53,152 nucleotides of DNA from Nephromyces sp. MM_2019. Taxonomy: Eukaryota > Apicomplexa > Aconoidasida > Nephromycida. The stretch spans positions 10,944 to 64,095 of the forward strand of contig JADHZB010001885.1 of NCBI GenBank assembly GCA_015657535.1, in the 5' to 3' direction. Position numbers and translations under genes: made by a program. The notes beneath the pieces were generated by a model. That model was not told the origin of the DNA and did not search any database. It saw nothing but the letters and a program-made list of their open reading frames with translations. Of this stretch, positions 10,653-24,743 are shown piece after piece; the first letter of the stretch is position 1; the number at the start of each line of letters is the position of its first letter.

Positions 10653-12215
10653 TTTTCCAATGTAAGATTTATCGCAATACATTATTGCTATTTGGTTTTT
10701 ATGATTTAAGAGTACATTACAATGTATTTCAACTACTGTATAGAATTATTTACTCATCATCTATCTATTGTCTTTCAAATCTTAATTCTAAAATCTTGAT
10801 TTCCTGACATTTTCCTCAAAAAAACCAACTTTTCGACCATTTATAAATTTCTAGGAAAAATTTATCTTCATAAATGGCCTTGATTGAACCTGTACTACCA
10901 ACATATAGACTTTGATCGACCTATTAATAAAAATTATTTATAATGAGGGAGGGCTTAAATATTCTTTTGAATTATTTGTCAATTATTCAAAACCAAAACT
11001 TTTCTTCTGTTTTGAACTGATCTGTTTGTTGTTTATGATCCTCGATTTCTCTGAGGAGAATCGAAGATTAAAAATAAATCTAAATAAGTTTTTAATAATA
11101 TAAAAGAATGAAACTTAAAACTAAAAGTAAAATATATATTATATATGGATGCAAATTAATTATAAATGTGTTTAACAATAAATGTATGTACAACACTAAT
11201 TTTTTTTTAATTTAGACAAAATTGTTTTAGGAAAAAACTGGGAAAAGTACAATTTTTAATGACTTCCTTTAAGTAAAAAAATCAATAAAACCAATTTTAG
11301 TTAGTTATTGTTTGTATACTTTTAATTAAATTACCAAATAATATTTAATAAACACGGTTGATTGAAATGATTACATGCTCATTGATAAGATGTATGCTGT
11401 AATGGATTAAGTAAGGCTAAGTATAGTAATCTTCAAAATAACATAATTGGAATAAGAATTAAATGAATTGATTAGAATTTTTAATGAGTAAATTTTTCAA
11501 GTAATTTTTCCTAAATCAAATATTTTCTCTATTTAGATTATGATGATAGGAAAATAAATGTTGCCAAAAATTACACTGTTACCCAGTATAATGAAAACCT
11601 GAGCTTCAAAACAGTTACATGTGCAAATTAATTCAATTGAAGTGTGTGCCCAGCGTTTGAATTGTGTTGTACATAAGCGGTTTGTGATCAAATTTTTCAC
11701 TTATATCTGAATGCAACTTCAAGGTAAAATCTATATGCCAAACAATGTCATCTTAAAACTTTAAGCTTTGCAATTAGAGTAATGTACCTATACTTTTTAC
11801 TTTCTCTGAATTTTGTTGTAATCTTTTATGCTTAAAGCTATCAAATATATCTCCACTTTCAATCCATATTCTATTCTCTATTCAGCTTGCTTATTAATGT
11901 TACCATAAATATTTAATAAAAACGTCTTTGAACTCTGGATAACATATATAATAGAAATACACTACAAATAAGGCTCATGAATCATCAAGTAACAGATAAA
12001 ATAACTGATCACAACCTTAATGAATTTGATTGACATAACTATCTGATATGTAATGAATCCCATATTTGTTGATAAATTGTGTCACTATGGACTAAAATTT
12101 CTGAAATTATTTTCAAGCTGAAAGATCTTTACTTTCTAATCCAGAAACTCATCGATACATCTTAGCTATATATAAATTTTATACCCAAAGCATTAATCTT
12201 TGAATTTATCCTACA
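10653..12215. other. Intergenic, 1.56 kb, no gene seen
   Basis: AT-rich single-copy sequence between the PSMA5 stop and the next start on the same strand. A 63-aa ORF at 10912-11103 is AT-driven and has no splice partner. No TG/CA repeats remain here; the repeat-rich zone ended near 9 kb. It presumably holds the PSMA5 3' UTR and the next promoter. Confidence 0.6.
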
Positions 12216-15200
12216 ATGGCATCCCATAACCAGTTATACCGACACTCGGCTAGCCTATATTGCCTAATCAGGCCTATTGCACAACATCAACAACTCGCTA
12301 CTTTATCTTCGATATGTAGCACACACCAAAAAAGCATTTTAGCTTATAATATCACACCAAGGCTGCACAGCAACTTTGAAATTCCTGCTTTATCTTCGTT
12401 CAATGCAACAGTCCATACCTCGGCTATTAGATTTAACTCCCAAGAACAATTTTTAGCACACAAAGAAACTTTCAATAAGATATTTGGAGCTATCCAGAAT
12501 TCAGAATTCGAACTATCTGAGCTCCTAGCATTTACAGAGGAAATATCAGGATTTATGACTAAGAGACCCACATTATCAATAGAAATTGGCTCTATGATGA
12601 TGCGGCTCACTAAACCCTTGAATCCTGTCGATGCTTCACCCATCAAAAGGCTCTTATCGAATTCCTTACAAGCAATATTCCATAAAAATAAAGATGTATG
12701 GGCTGACATACACGACCTTTTGCAGATGGTTGTTTTGATGACCTATTTCGAATGCCCATACACACATATAGATACACTTTTTCAGAAAATCAATGATCAA
12801 TTAACTGAAATACACACAAAAGCACTCATATCCGCTTCGCTATACTTGGGAAATAGCCCGTTCAATGAGGCTATACAAAATGAAATTAATAATCGATTAA
12901 AGAAGAACAACAGTGAAAAAAGAATTTTTGCCAATGATTTATTTCCACTTATTCAAGCCATTACTCGATCCACTAAACCATCTAAGGAGCTGATTTCGAA
13001 TTTTTATAACACTTTGTTATTGAATATTGACCAATTGAATTTATCCACCCTTGCACGGATACAATATGGCTTAATCTATCTAAATTCACCCAATAGAGTT
13101 GATGAAATTTTTTTTGATCGCGCTGAGCTAGAATGGAATAATCTAAACCTTCAAGACCTTACACAAGTGGTGAGCACTCTGCAAAGCATGCTTGATAAAA
13201 ATATAACTAAATTGAGTCCTGATATGATAAATGAAGACCCACTAAGATTAGTAACTTTGATGAAAAAGATTTCAGAAAAGCAAATCAAGGCAATTTCAGA
13301 TGGTAACCACACTTATGGAAGCCTTTCTCCATTCTTTGCTACAGCTTTAGTCAGAAACAACGATTACTTTATTGGATACCTTAAGAATTTGAGCATCTTG
13401 CTACCTTCACTTTCTACCATTAACTTGAATGACATTTTTGACTCACTTTGCATGCTGTCTCATAATATCAAACCAAATCCACCATTTGGTCTTATGTTTG
13501 ATTTCATTTTTGAAGAAATGAAAAACAGATTAAATGAAATGAACATCCAACAAATGATTTCTTTCCTCGCGGGTTGCACCAAAAGGAATGTTATGGACTC
13601 AATTATCTTCCCCAAATCTTTGGATCTATTCAAAATCATAAATAAATCTATAATGGAAAACCCAGAAATAATTTCGGCCACCCGACCAGCTCAAATTTGC
13701 CTATTGATTTCACACCTTGCAAAAATTGAAGCTCAAATCCAAGTCTGTGTGTATGTATAGATATTTAGGTATTAAGAGCTACATTTGGTTTTGTGAGAAA
13801 TTTTTCAAAAATGCTTCTCTACTAATTATATATGTAGCTAAGGTGTTCCCTTATATATTTTGATAAACGATTCTCATAAGAAAATTTTTACACTTTCTAT
13901 ACAAAATTTTCATAAGCATCTCTATATGCCCAATTATACTATTCATCATCATATATATATTTACATAGCCTTTTTTGTCAATAAAAATCGTTTTTAAATG
14001 CAGGAAACTTACTTTGGTGATTCTATTGCCCTTATTTTACAATCTATTAAAAAAAAAACATCAGAAGTTAATGCTCCATCATTATGTATCTTATTGACAG
14101 CTAACCTTCAGTTATTGAATCAAAATAAGGTCACAAATAAATTGCTTATAGCACATATTACAGATATATACATTAGCACATTATATTGAAAATCATAGAA
14201 ATACCTAGACACTTTATGCAACTAAATATTACTACACTTCAGACTTAAGCTTTAATCAAGTTTGAAAAGTAGTTGATAATCTGATTTAACACCCTCACGA
14301 ATAATTATATCTTCCATAAGAATACAAATTTCTCTTGAATATAGCATACTGGTCCCTGATAAGTTTTGCTAACAATTAATTTTATTGCTATTATTTAACA
14401 TTTAGTTTCATTTTATGTTTTAGAGTTTTGTAGTTGACAAGTCAATCATTTCGGATATTTGTGAAGAGCTCATCAGGACACAACCACCTATAGATAATCA
14501 TAATGTAAGAAATACATATACCAACCTTCACAATTATTAACACCCAGCTTATCCTATGTAGCTTTGCAACTATATACACCAAATTTAACAAGAATCATCC
14601 AAGACATCACATTCACCATATAAAAACATTAAATTACACAGCTTGGTTTATAATTTAGCTAACACAATTACATATACTATGCTATAAAAGTGTTTATTCC
14701 TTTTTTTTAAACTGATTTCTCATCAGTGTTGAGATAGACTTGCAGCTAATAATTTTCTGCATTATTAAAAATATTATATTAAAATTGCTATAACTTAATT
14801 TTACTTTTCCTAAATTTGTTCTACAGCTACTGGTACTGCTTGGATGCTGTATACACATGTTGGAAAAGGATGTTAAACCAGCTTCATTCCTTTCTTTTCT
14901 GGAATATTGTTCATTTTCCTTCCGGTCCTTAATCGAATTATACTCTGATAATCCAGAGAAACTCACTCCATACTTAAAATTGTTCCAAGAAATAGCTAAA
15001 TTACATTCTCCTGCAGGTAAAACTAGTAATTCAACCCAAACTCTAATAATTATCCTTCTAAACTTCACATTAATAATTTTTCATAGTATGACTTTTAAGG
15101 ATATCTTTGCAAAATTGTTCAATATAAGACCCACTCAAATAAATATCCTCAAGCTAAATCTAATGTAATTTCTCCCCCATTCTCTAGATGAATTATTAAT

Positions 15201-15601
15201 GAGGCTAGGACTGGTCTACAAGAAAATAGATAAAACGAATGATAAATATTCGAGAATGAAGGAAGAATTTAAGTATTCTCCATTGAAAGAATCTACTAGC
15301 AAGACAAGTTTATTAAACAGTGCTAACGACAGCCTTTTCATCTCCATGTAAGCCACCTATCCCACACAAAATAGATACCAATATAAAGCTCGTTTATTTT
15401 TCATAATATGATCCATTAGAGCACTTTGTTATTTGTTTATTACTCCTAAATCACCAATTACATCAAATTTTTCTAACTGTTCATCAAATATCCCTTGTTA
15501 TTTTCTTTTTCTCATTTTATAAATTTTTAATCTTTAGGTCCAGTACTGTCATGGAAACATTTAGAAATGCTATGAAAACTATCAGGAAGTTGTCTTCTTG
15601 A
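12216..15601 (+). CDS. Orphan protein with probable mitochondrial presequence (6 exons, about 715 aa)
   Basis: Exons: 12216 to about 13742 (donor may be at 13743, 13749 or 13755, all phase 0), 14004-14129, 14424-14504, 14827-15016, 15188-15347, 15538-15601. The first 54 residues contain no Asp or Glu, with Arg at 9, 19 and 49 and Lys at 39, typical of a mitochondrial targeting peptide. The remainder is predicted mostly helical, with repeated Leu-rich amphipathic segments. The overall shape resembles the helical-repeat (HPR/FASTK-like) organelle RNA proteins common in Apicomplexa. I could not see a C-terminal RAP motif, so the family is a guess. I do not recognise the protein by sequence. Six exons with consistent phases make the gene itself secure. 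Confidence 0.8.
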
Positions 15602-16710
15602 TATATTCACACAGATAAACAAAACTTGGGAACTTAAATCGTTATAATTTAAGATTATTACTCCTTCCAAGAAGTATAATGTAAAGAATCGAAAAAATTT
15701 CTAAGATTACAGATTTTTTTTATCTATAATTTTCTTGATTTAAATATAATTCTTCAAAATTTATTATAGTACAACTACTTTCCTTACTAATTACATCATC
15801 TTCACCACTTATTACTTACTAATCGTAGAAATTCAAACTATTAGAATTAATCTTTGTTGACAACTTGAAACTTTTTATTTATTTTTCTAGTAAAAATTAA
15901 TTGATCTAAAGTATTAACAAGATAAACCCAAGCTTTTTCACATTTTCATAATACTTTTATATTAACTGATATGCTTATTGATATTTTGGTTTAATACTAT
16001 AAACACTATAAATCAACCAATATACAATAACTACTATGCAGAAAGACTTGTCAAGGGTATTTTTGAAATCTTACTGTACACTTAGCTAAAGCATTGCATA
16101 TTTAGATGGCTAAAATAATAAGTGATCAATTGATACTAAAATTTAGCTAAACTATTCAAGATTATTATGGAAAATCAATTTATAATCACAATTTATGTTA
16201 GCATAATATTTGCTAAAGACAACGGAGAAATCTTGAATGCCCGCATATTTTCGTAATTCAAGCTCAAATATCTGTAGCTTTAAATTCTTGTAGTTTATTA
16301 TGGCTTTTAACTATCTACTTAATGTCCTTTCATAATTAATACGCCTGTTACATAAATATAATAACATATCCCATAATCATTTCCAATGAGATAATTCAAT
16401 TTTATCTAGAATTTAAAGTATTTAATTCTAGCAGTTTTCATCAAGTCACTGTACTAAGCAAATAAAAAAATTATTTTACCAGCAACTGGCAAAAAAAAAT
16501 AAACAAATAAATAAATCAAGTCTTGTAATTTATGAACTCAAATATCATAATTTTTTGCTGTTTTGAAGCTATACTACCATAAGAATTAATATTTTTTGTT
16601 TTCTCCTCAGAAGTTTCACTCATTGTTATATATCATTATAGAGTTTTAAATATGCCGCGACTGAAACATTTTACATTCCAAGCTAATAAATTTTAACAAT
16701 TCACAGGCCA
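15602..16710. other. Intergenic, 1.1 kb, no gene seen
   Basis: AT-rich sequence between two plus-strand genes, without long ORFs or repeats. A CAG lies at 16704-16706, just before the kinase ATG, so a 5' UTR intron ending there is possible. Confidence 0.55.
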
Positions 16711-19700
16711 ATGGCTGAGAGCTCTGATTTAGACCCAGAGCTCAAAGAAGATGAACATAAACAAGTCAACTCTTCGATTAGCTCAAACTGGTTTGATGGA
16801 ATTTATAATCTCACCAGGGTATTTAACTTCAACCTGCCTAAAGAGCTTTCGCTCGAAATATTAAACCTCAGGAATCCTGTTTCATTTGATTCCTCGGACG
16901 ATGCCATTAGCAAATCTCTATCTGAAACACAAGACCAAAATTCAGATATTGAACCAAATGATACTCCTGAGGATTCTAATATCTCATCTCCAACTACTGA
17001 TAATGGGAAGGAGAAGTTATCTGTTTTGAGAGTCTCTACGGAGGCCGATTCTCTGGAAGCATATGATGATAATTTTGACATTAACAAGACTGGAGAAAGG
17101 CAGTCTCCAGATAATATAACCCATGAATATAAATCAGTACCCAATTTAATAAAAGCAAAACTCGTGCAAAATCCAGATAACAAATTGGTTAAATTTCCAA
17201 ACAAGATTGAGCTTAAAGCTCATCCAATTCTCAAGCAAAATTTACCTACGGGTTCCGATATACAAACCCCGAACAACAATTCTAATGTCATACTATTCCA
17301 AATACCAAGTCTGTCAGATTCTGGACCTTTCCACAGGCGCCCTCGTAAAGCTAATGGAGCACGAAATAAACTTCCAAAAAGGCAAAGTTATGAAATACGA
17401 TCGCTATCTTTTGAAAGTATAACAAAAAAAGCTTCAGTAGAAAGTGAGCCTGAGACCTCAATAGCTGAACTTAAAGAAATTGAACCTGAAACTAAAAAGG
17501 AAATCGCTATGATTCCTCAAATTACATATAAAGACAATTTCTCTAATAGTAATGATACACCATGTGATCTATCTCTCACACAACCTTTAAGCCCTCCCTC
17601 ATATTGGGCTAATCTAGAGATTCCAACTCAAAGTGAACCAGCTCTTTCCCCAAATGCCAGTAGTGATAGTTATGCCTTAAATATAAGTAGCTTTGAAAGA
17701 CATTTTCAAGATTCAGATATTTGGAATCGGCCCGAAATCAACACTAAAGAGATATTAACAATCTCAAAACAAGCTATCCATCGAGTATGTAAAGCTTTCA
17801 CTCCTGGAATGATATTTCATAATGGATATCGCCAGTCTCTATTTACGCAACATCTATTCACTGGATCCTATCCTAGTTCCATCAAATGTTCAGATGAACA
17901 TGCTAATGAAAGGAAGACTTTCGAATACCAGATCATACGTACGCTAGGTAAAGGCTCTCATGGAGTTGTTTTTTTGGCTAAACAATGGCCAGTTACCCAA
18001 GATCCAAAATCTGGGATTGAATTAGCTCTCAAAATCATAGATTTTCAAGACATAACCAATAAGGATGAAAAAATGAATTACTTCGATCAAGTCTTGCATG
18101 AGGCTTATATATTACACTCTTGTGATCATCCAAATATTTTGAAGTAAGATTCATATGCATTATATAACAAAGTCGACATCTCACGTTTGCCAAGTGTTAT
18201 ATTTATAACAATTTCTCATGACATTCTTTTATCCTATTAATCAACCATATTATTCATTTAAAAATCACCACAGATATTATGAATCCTTTTGCTGGCCTTC
18301 TAATTTTTTAGTCATCGCAATTGAATATCTTCCTGGTGGATCTCTAAGCGAAATTTACAAATCTTATGGGCCACTACCTGAAAAATTGATTTCCTATGCC
18401 ATGCAGTAAGTTGTGAGCAATAGATATAAAATATAAAATCCTTACATCATGAGCTCTATGAAGCATCAGCTCCCAAATTAAAAGAATAAAAAAGATATAT
18501 AACAATATTTACCTACATTACCTTTTATTTCAAGTGACATCCTCATGGCTTTAAATTACCTCCACACCGAAGGCTTTTACATTAGGGTTCATAGGGATAT
18601 AAAAGCAGCGAACATTTTACTTGATATGTCAGGAAATTGTAAATTAATCGATTTCGGTGTCTGTTGTGAACTCAACGGTAAATCACTTTTATAACTTTAT
18701 TGCATGAATTTTCTTTAGCTATACTCTTTTCCATATCAGATATAACTCAGTCATTCATATTTATAATGAAATAAAATTCTGAAATAAATCATTTATAATT
18801 TTTCTGCATTTGCCTGCAAATTCTTAATTCGGAAATACTAAAATGAAATTTGCAAACTTAAAATCGATTTAGAAAGTGACAAATCTGAAGAATTTGTTGG
18901 GACACCACAGTGGATGGCCCCCGAAGTTATTAAATATCACAGAGGATATAATCATTTGGCCGATATCTGGTCACTTGGTATAACGGCATATGAATTGGCA
19001 TTTTCTGATACACCATGGCCAAAACGAATTACACTCTCAGAAGTAAGCTTAAATTGCTTAAAGGTCTATAGAAAATATTCAATTCTATATTATTTAAAAG
19101 CTTTATGCCTATTTTACTATTAATATGGAGTCAAGTTATTATTTTCTTAATTTTCTAGCTCCTAAAACTTATTGCAAATAGCAAACCCCCAAAAATTAAC
19201 TTAAATGAGGGATTCAATAAAGAATTCTGCTTTTTCCTTGAGCGTTGCCTACAACATCGACCAAACAAACGGTAAAGTTTTATTCGCTACCATATCTGAC
19301 AACCCAATATACAAATCCCTTGATCTAGGTCTCCTGCACTTGAATTACTTGAGCATCCTTTTATAAAAGGTTACTTTAAAACACTCAAAATTTTTGAAAG
19401 GCTTTAGTATTAATTTGAACTTTTTTCTAGTTTATAAGGAGAAACATCAAAGACCTAAAAGGTTTGAGGACTGGATATCTCAAATCAAGACAGCTAATGA
19501 AAAAAGGAGATGTAAGCTATACAATACTATAACCTAATTTAATAATAGCTATTCCTCTCACAAATAACTAACAAATTAAAAATACTAACACACTGACAAA
19601 ATTGACAGCCTCTGGAATCATGCAATGGATATTACCATTATTTGGAAGATCATCCAATAAACAAAAAACTGGTAAAATAAAATAGTTTTTAGGCCTTTTA

Positions 19701-20957
19701 CACAAGTACATAATTTTCAAGCCATTTCGATAATGACTATTTCTGACTGCTTCAAATTGTTATTTCTGACGCAGCTCCCATTTTTCGGTCAAAGTCAGAT
19801 AAAATAACTAAAGAACTAGATAGTTTAGCAAAATCACTGGAATTGGTTGAGCAGTCTCCTAACCCTGTTGCGGATTTGCTAGAAATAGAAAAAATTAAAC
19901 AGCGAGGTACAGCTTCACTTGAAGACTTCATCGATGAAAAAAGCACAAAGCTTATTGAAGGAGATGACTTTATACAACCTATAAGACGAAGCATGTCTGA
20001 AACTCATGCTTCAAGAACAATTGATCTATTTAACCAAGTCCCTACAAAACCTATAAAGTTACAAAATCAAGAGGCAAAAGCAATTGCCTTAGGTATTTCA
20101 ATGTTTTTTTTCCAATTCCCTTCAATACTCATATTTAACTACGCGATCTCCTAAACATATGCTTAGATGACGATCAAAAAGAAGAAAATGTTTCAAGATT
20201 TGAAGATGCCACTTTAGATATAAACGAGGAAACAGAAAATGACACTGAACAACAATCTAATGCCATTTCAGATAACAGAAAAGATATGATAATCAAATCG
20301 CATAGCAATATCGAACAAGTTACGGATAATGATAAGTTTCATATCCTTTTAGAGAGCCCTACTACTGAATACCTCAGCGCTCAAATCCCTCCTGGATTAA
20401 CAATCCATTCCCAAAAAAGTGATATTGCTAAAAGTTATTCTCTAAACTTACCTATCCAGTTCGAAAGGCTTTACAATTCATCATCAACTAATAAAGAACT
20501 CCAGCTAAATAAAAGCTTATCTTTCAGCCTAGAGCATAGGAACAAAGAAACTTTCTACCTATCTAGCAACAAATTAAACGTCCAAACATTATCGGATTCT
20601 CCAAAGCACTTAAATGACTCCCAAAATGAACTCCTAAAAAATGGTACAAACGATCATGATAAAGAAGCTTTAGCACCTCTTATATTACCAGCAGAATCCT
20701 ATGGGAACAGTGATAAGCCCCAAACCAAATGTGAAAGATATGAGGCTGAAAAATCTCATAACTTCTTTACACCTTCTCCCTCTGAACAATCCTCATTGTT
20801 TAAGACAAACTCTCTCCCAGGTCCTCAAGGTTCCTCATTGTCATCTATAAACCTACCAATCACAGAATATGACGTGAAGTCTAAACCTGACTCTAATGTT
20901 AGCAGCTCATCTTCATCATCAATTTTATCTTCTTTCAGATTGCTCTTTAAAGACTAA
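16711..20957 (+). CDS. STE20/GCK-type serine/threonine protein kinase (10 exons, 1094 aa)
   Basis: Exons: 16711-18143, 18274-18405, 18535-18677, 18873-19042, 19159-19271, 19329-19369, 19431-19511, 19609-19671, 19775-20092, 20167-20957. Residues 1-403 are Ser/Asn/Glu-rich and probably disordered. The kinase domain starts near 404 with the Gly-loop LGKGSHGVV, Lys in LALKII (about 441), Glu in HEAYIL, catalytic loop [15 protein letters not shown] in [10 protein letters not shown], activation segment [12 protein letters not shown], and [12 protein letters not shown]; it ends at [18 protein letters not shown] with GTPxWMAPEV marks the STE20 group, closest in style to GCK/MST/OSR1 kinases. A charged, Ser-rich C-terminal tail of about 380 residues follows, with no PBD or SARAH domain recognised. 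All catalytic residues are present, so it should be active. Exon 6 is only 41 nt. Confidence 0.92.
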
Positions 20958-22073
20958 AATTTGACAATGCTATTGCATTTATTGAACCAATTTTACTGAT
21001 TAACTTTGTTTTAAATTACGACAATGAAATTAAATTTTATGTAACAATTTTTGCCGAATTAAATAGCTAATTTAAATAATTTCTAGTGCTTATATGATAA
21101 AATATGCCAAAATTTTATCTAAAGTGCCAAAATAATTTTTTCATTGCTAAATGCTGGTCCGAATTCGTTTGAAAATTCAAAATATTCTACTCAATCTAGA
21201 CCTAAATCTTATCCTTGATTACTCTAGCAAATTTACTCAGATGGCTTTCGAAAATTGATATTGATTTAGATATTTATTATAATTAAGGCATCTCTAATTT
21301 GATAAAACTAATTTTGTCATAAAAGTTATTAGTCATATTAAGATTTTTAAATAGTAATTATAATTTTATTTATCTAATTATGTATTATTAATAATCTGAA
21401 CTAATTCCCCAAGTTCCAATGCGATTCTCTAGTGTTGTGAATTGCTGTATAAACGACAAGCTTTTCTAGTTATAGTAATTTTCATTGATATTTATAAACA
21501 TTGAAATTTATTTAAGACGATGTGTGTAAAACTCGAGCTCGTTTATTATACAAATTCTAGTATTCATATATATGCCTTTTGTTCAAGTGGGATTCAAATT
21601 GTCAAAAATAAGGCAGGATACTATTTAAATGTAATCAATCACAATTTGACATCTTTTCTTTACCACGTATTTGTTCATTTATTTCTAGATTGATTTAATT
21701 AAATCATAATTTTTCTAGCTAGTCAATTTATCGAAAAGAGATAGCTGGAAATACAAAAACCTAGATTGCTGTTGTAGATAATATTCACACCAATCTTGAA
21801 AAAAATTTGAATCACAGAAATATGAAGTGAAAAATCATAATGATTGATCAAAATAAAGCAAGTTTCTGATCAATTAAATTTGAAATAAAATTAGTTTGTA
21901 AATTTACAAATTTAATGGTTATATATGCAACAAATGTAGCCAGAGCTCCTATGGCCACTTGATTTTGGAAATTTTATGTAGAGTGAAAATTTTTCATGAA
22001 GTAGTTAATCACTGATTTACGTTTGCAATCATGTGGAGTGCATAATAATTACCTCTATGTAATTAGTGGAACG
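20958..22073. other. Intergenic, 1.1 kb, no gene seen
   Basis: AT-rich spacer between the two kinase genes, both on the plus strand. No repeat, RNA gene or coding ORF is apparent on either strand. Confidence 0.55.
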
Positions 22074-24743
22074 ATGGGTACCACACTTTCGAAAAGTAGC
22101 TCAATTATTAATGCTGTAGGTAAAGCAGCAACGGGAGATTTAATATGTGAGCTGAGCTGTAAATTACTCGCTTATTTTGTATAAATGAATTTCCCAAATT
22201 AATAATTTTTTCCCATTTTCGAAAATTTCAGCAAGTTGTCTTGATTTAGACAAATTTTTAAGGTCAGAGGCCTTTGACGAGAAGTATGAATGTGGAATGA
22301 AATTAGGGAGGTAAAAATAAATCAATAAAACTAAAATATCACGGATTATATTGTATTGTTATTCGTGCTTTACATTGTAAATTACAATTAGTGATTTGTT
22401 CTAAATTTTATTTTTGGAGGTTTGTGTTTAAATAAATAATTCCTCTCAGAAAGCATGTTTATATTGTATAATAAAAATTCCTCGTTAGCGAAACTTTCAA
22501 AATGAAATTGATACTCAAGTAGTCATTTCAATAAATAAATGTGAATTAAGTGTTTACACTGAATGCTTACTTTATGGAATTTATTTGATTTGTGATGACA
22601 GTGGGAGGTTTTCAGAAGTATTTTTATGTTATAATAGGGAAGATCCATCTAAGAGATATGCAATGAAGGTAATACTTTTAGATTAGTTTAAAATTCATTT
22701 ATCAGAAAATCTCAATTTTATCTAAAAAGGTGATTACTGGTAATAAATACCATGGTGCGTCACTAAGTAGAATGAAGGAAGAGATAGATATATTGAACCA
22801 TTTGGGTGAGGATCACCCATACATCATCCACCTTATCGAAAGTTTTCAATACCAAAGAGATGACGGTAACATACTTATTAATTTAAATTAATCATTTCCT
22901 ACATTAAATTATAAAACCTACAGGAGTATGGTGTGCTAAATTGGTCATGGATTTATGTGAAGGGGGCGACCTCTATGACTATATTAATGAACATGGTGCA
23001 TACCCTGAAGAAGAGGCAAGAATAGTGATTAGTAAAATGGTTACAAGATTTAAATTTACAATTAAATTTATTTTTTGGTATATTACCTTTCTTTGAAAAA
23101 ATTTTTTTAGGTACAAGCAATAGCATTTATACATAGTAAAAAGGTGATTCATCGTGATATAAAGGTAAAATGATTAATTAGTAGTCAGAAATAATACTCT
23201 TAAAATCATTAATTATGTATACAGCCTGAGAATATATTGCTAGTTAAAGCAAATCAAAGAGGGACGGATATAAAAATGTCAGACTTTGGTGTAGCTAAGC
23301 AGAGGTAAATAGTTAACGATGTAAAATAAAAGTTTGGAAAGTTTTATTGATTGTTTTATTTCACTAGCTTTGACGGAGTGAAAGTACCAAAAGGAAAATC
23401 ACTATGTGGGAGTGATTTCTACTTAGCTCCTGAAATGCTAAAGCATGAAGAGTATGGAGCCGAGGTCAAATTTTATATATATTTAATGATTTTAAATAAA
23501 TAGCTCAATTAATTGTTTTTATAAATGCCATGTTAATTAATTAACTTAAAATTTATTGGAAAATAACTTATATTGTTTGAATTTTATCATTAGATTGACA
23601 TGTGGAGCTTGGGTGTTCTTAGCTACGTTGTTTTATGTGGTGGCTTACCATTCCATAATCAAGACAAAGCTACATTGTATCAACAAATCGTTGAGCGAGA
23701 TATACAGCATGTGTAAGTGTTGTAAAATAGCAATAATGAGACGAAGATAGCTTTAAAGCTTTTAATAGGAGGTTAATAAATTCTCAAAATAATTTAAATA
23801 TTTTTCTATAGCTTATCAGGCCACTCTACTTGGGGTCAAATAAGCGCTGGAGCACAAAGATTCATTGAAGAACTTTTAGTAATGGATCCCACGAAAAGGA
23901 TGACCGTAAGTACTAGTTCCTAAAATTTTGAGATTTGAAAGTATTTTCAAGTTTTTAAACTTCATTTATAAGGCTGAAAGAGCTTCAAAACATAGATGGC
24001 TAAGAGGGTCACTTTCAGCTTATGAGCTTACTAGATTACCTATATTGAATACTAGAAAAGCTGATAATGAGCAACTATCAGAAAATCATGTACCCGATGA
24101 TGAGAGCTTTAGTGAAATCTCACCAATTTTCAATTTCAAGAGATTAGAAAATATCAGCTGGATAGAAAACTCTACCTCCGAGTCTATTACAAATGAAGAT
24201 AGCAAAGCACAAATGAATTTGAGTCGTGTGAAAAAAGTTAAAGGACACTCAAGAAAGCTTTCTGAATCAACAAGTCCAATTAGGTCAAAACCGCCAACTT
24301 GTGTAATTCAATCCTCTAATTCATTGGTAAACATTGGTAATAATCATTTAATTAAAAACAATTTTAATTTTCAAATGGGCAATGCCAAAATTGCTCATAA
24401 TAAGTCGTTAAGGAATAATGATAATTTAGATATTAGAACTAGTAATAACAGTAAAGTGTCTCAAAATAAAAGTGCTTTTATGGTTAATCACACGAGGCAT
24501 GTGCCACATAATCATCACAGCCCAATTAGCAATCTTAATGGCAATCCCCATCATGTAAATCAGAAATTGATAGATATAAATGATTACAGAAATTATAGCG
24601 AAGCCAATTATAACAATAATGTAGACGTGAAGAAGCAACTAACAATATTTGTTCCGAACAATGGAGCTCCTTTAGATAATAAAAAGCTTATTTGTGGTCC
24701 AACAATTAAAAGCTCTTTGAACCAAGCTCATTTCATCGGCTAA
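22074..24743 (+). CDS. CAMK-group protein kinase, probably N-myristoylated, no EF-hands (11 exons, 561 aa)
   Basis: Exons: 22074-22146, 22232-22310, 22602-22668, 22730-22865, 22924-23039, 23111-23164, 23225-23304, 23368-23464, 23594-23712, 23812-23905, 23973-24743. The start MGTTLSKSSS has Gly2 and Ser6, a textbook N-myristoylation signal, so membrane attachment is likely. Kinase domain about 43-310: KLGSGRFSEV (third Gly replaced by Ser), AMK at about 71-73, MDLCEGGDLYDYI, HRDIKPENILL, MSDFGVAK, APEML, DMWSLGVLSYVVLCGGLPF and a closing HRWL. This is the CDPK/CAMK pattern. The 240-residue C-terminus is Asn/His/Ser-rich and contains neither EF-hands nor an obvious calmodulin-binding helix, so it is not a canonical CDPK. 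An alternative exon-1 donor at 22123 keeps the same phase. Confidence 0.9.
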
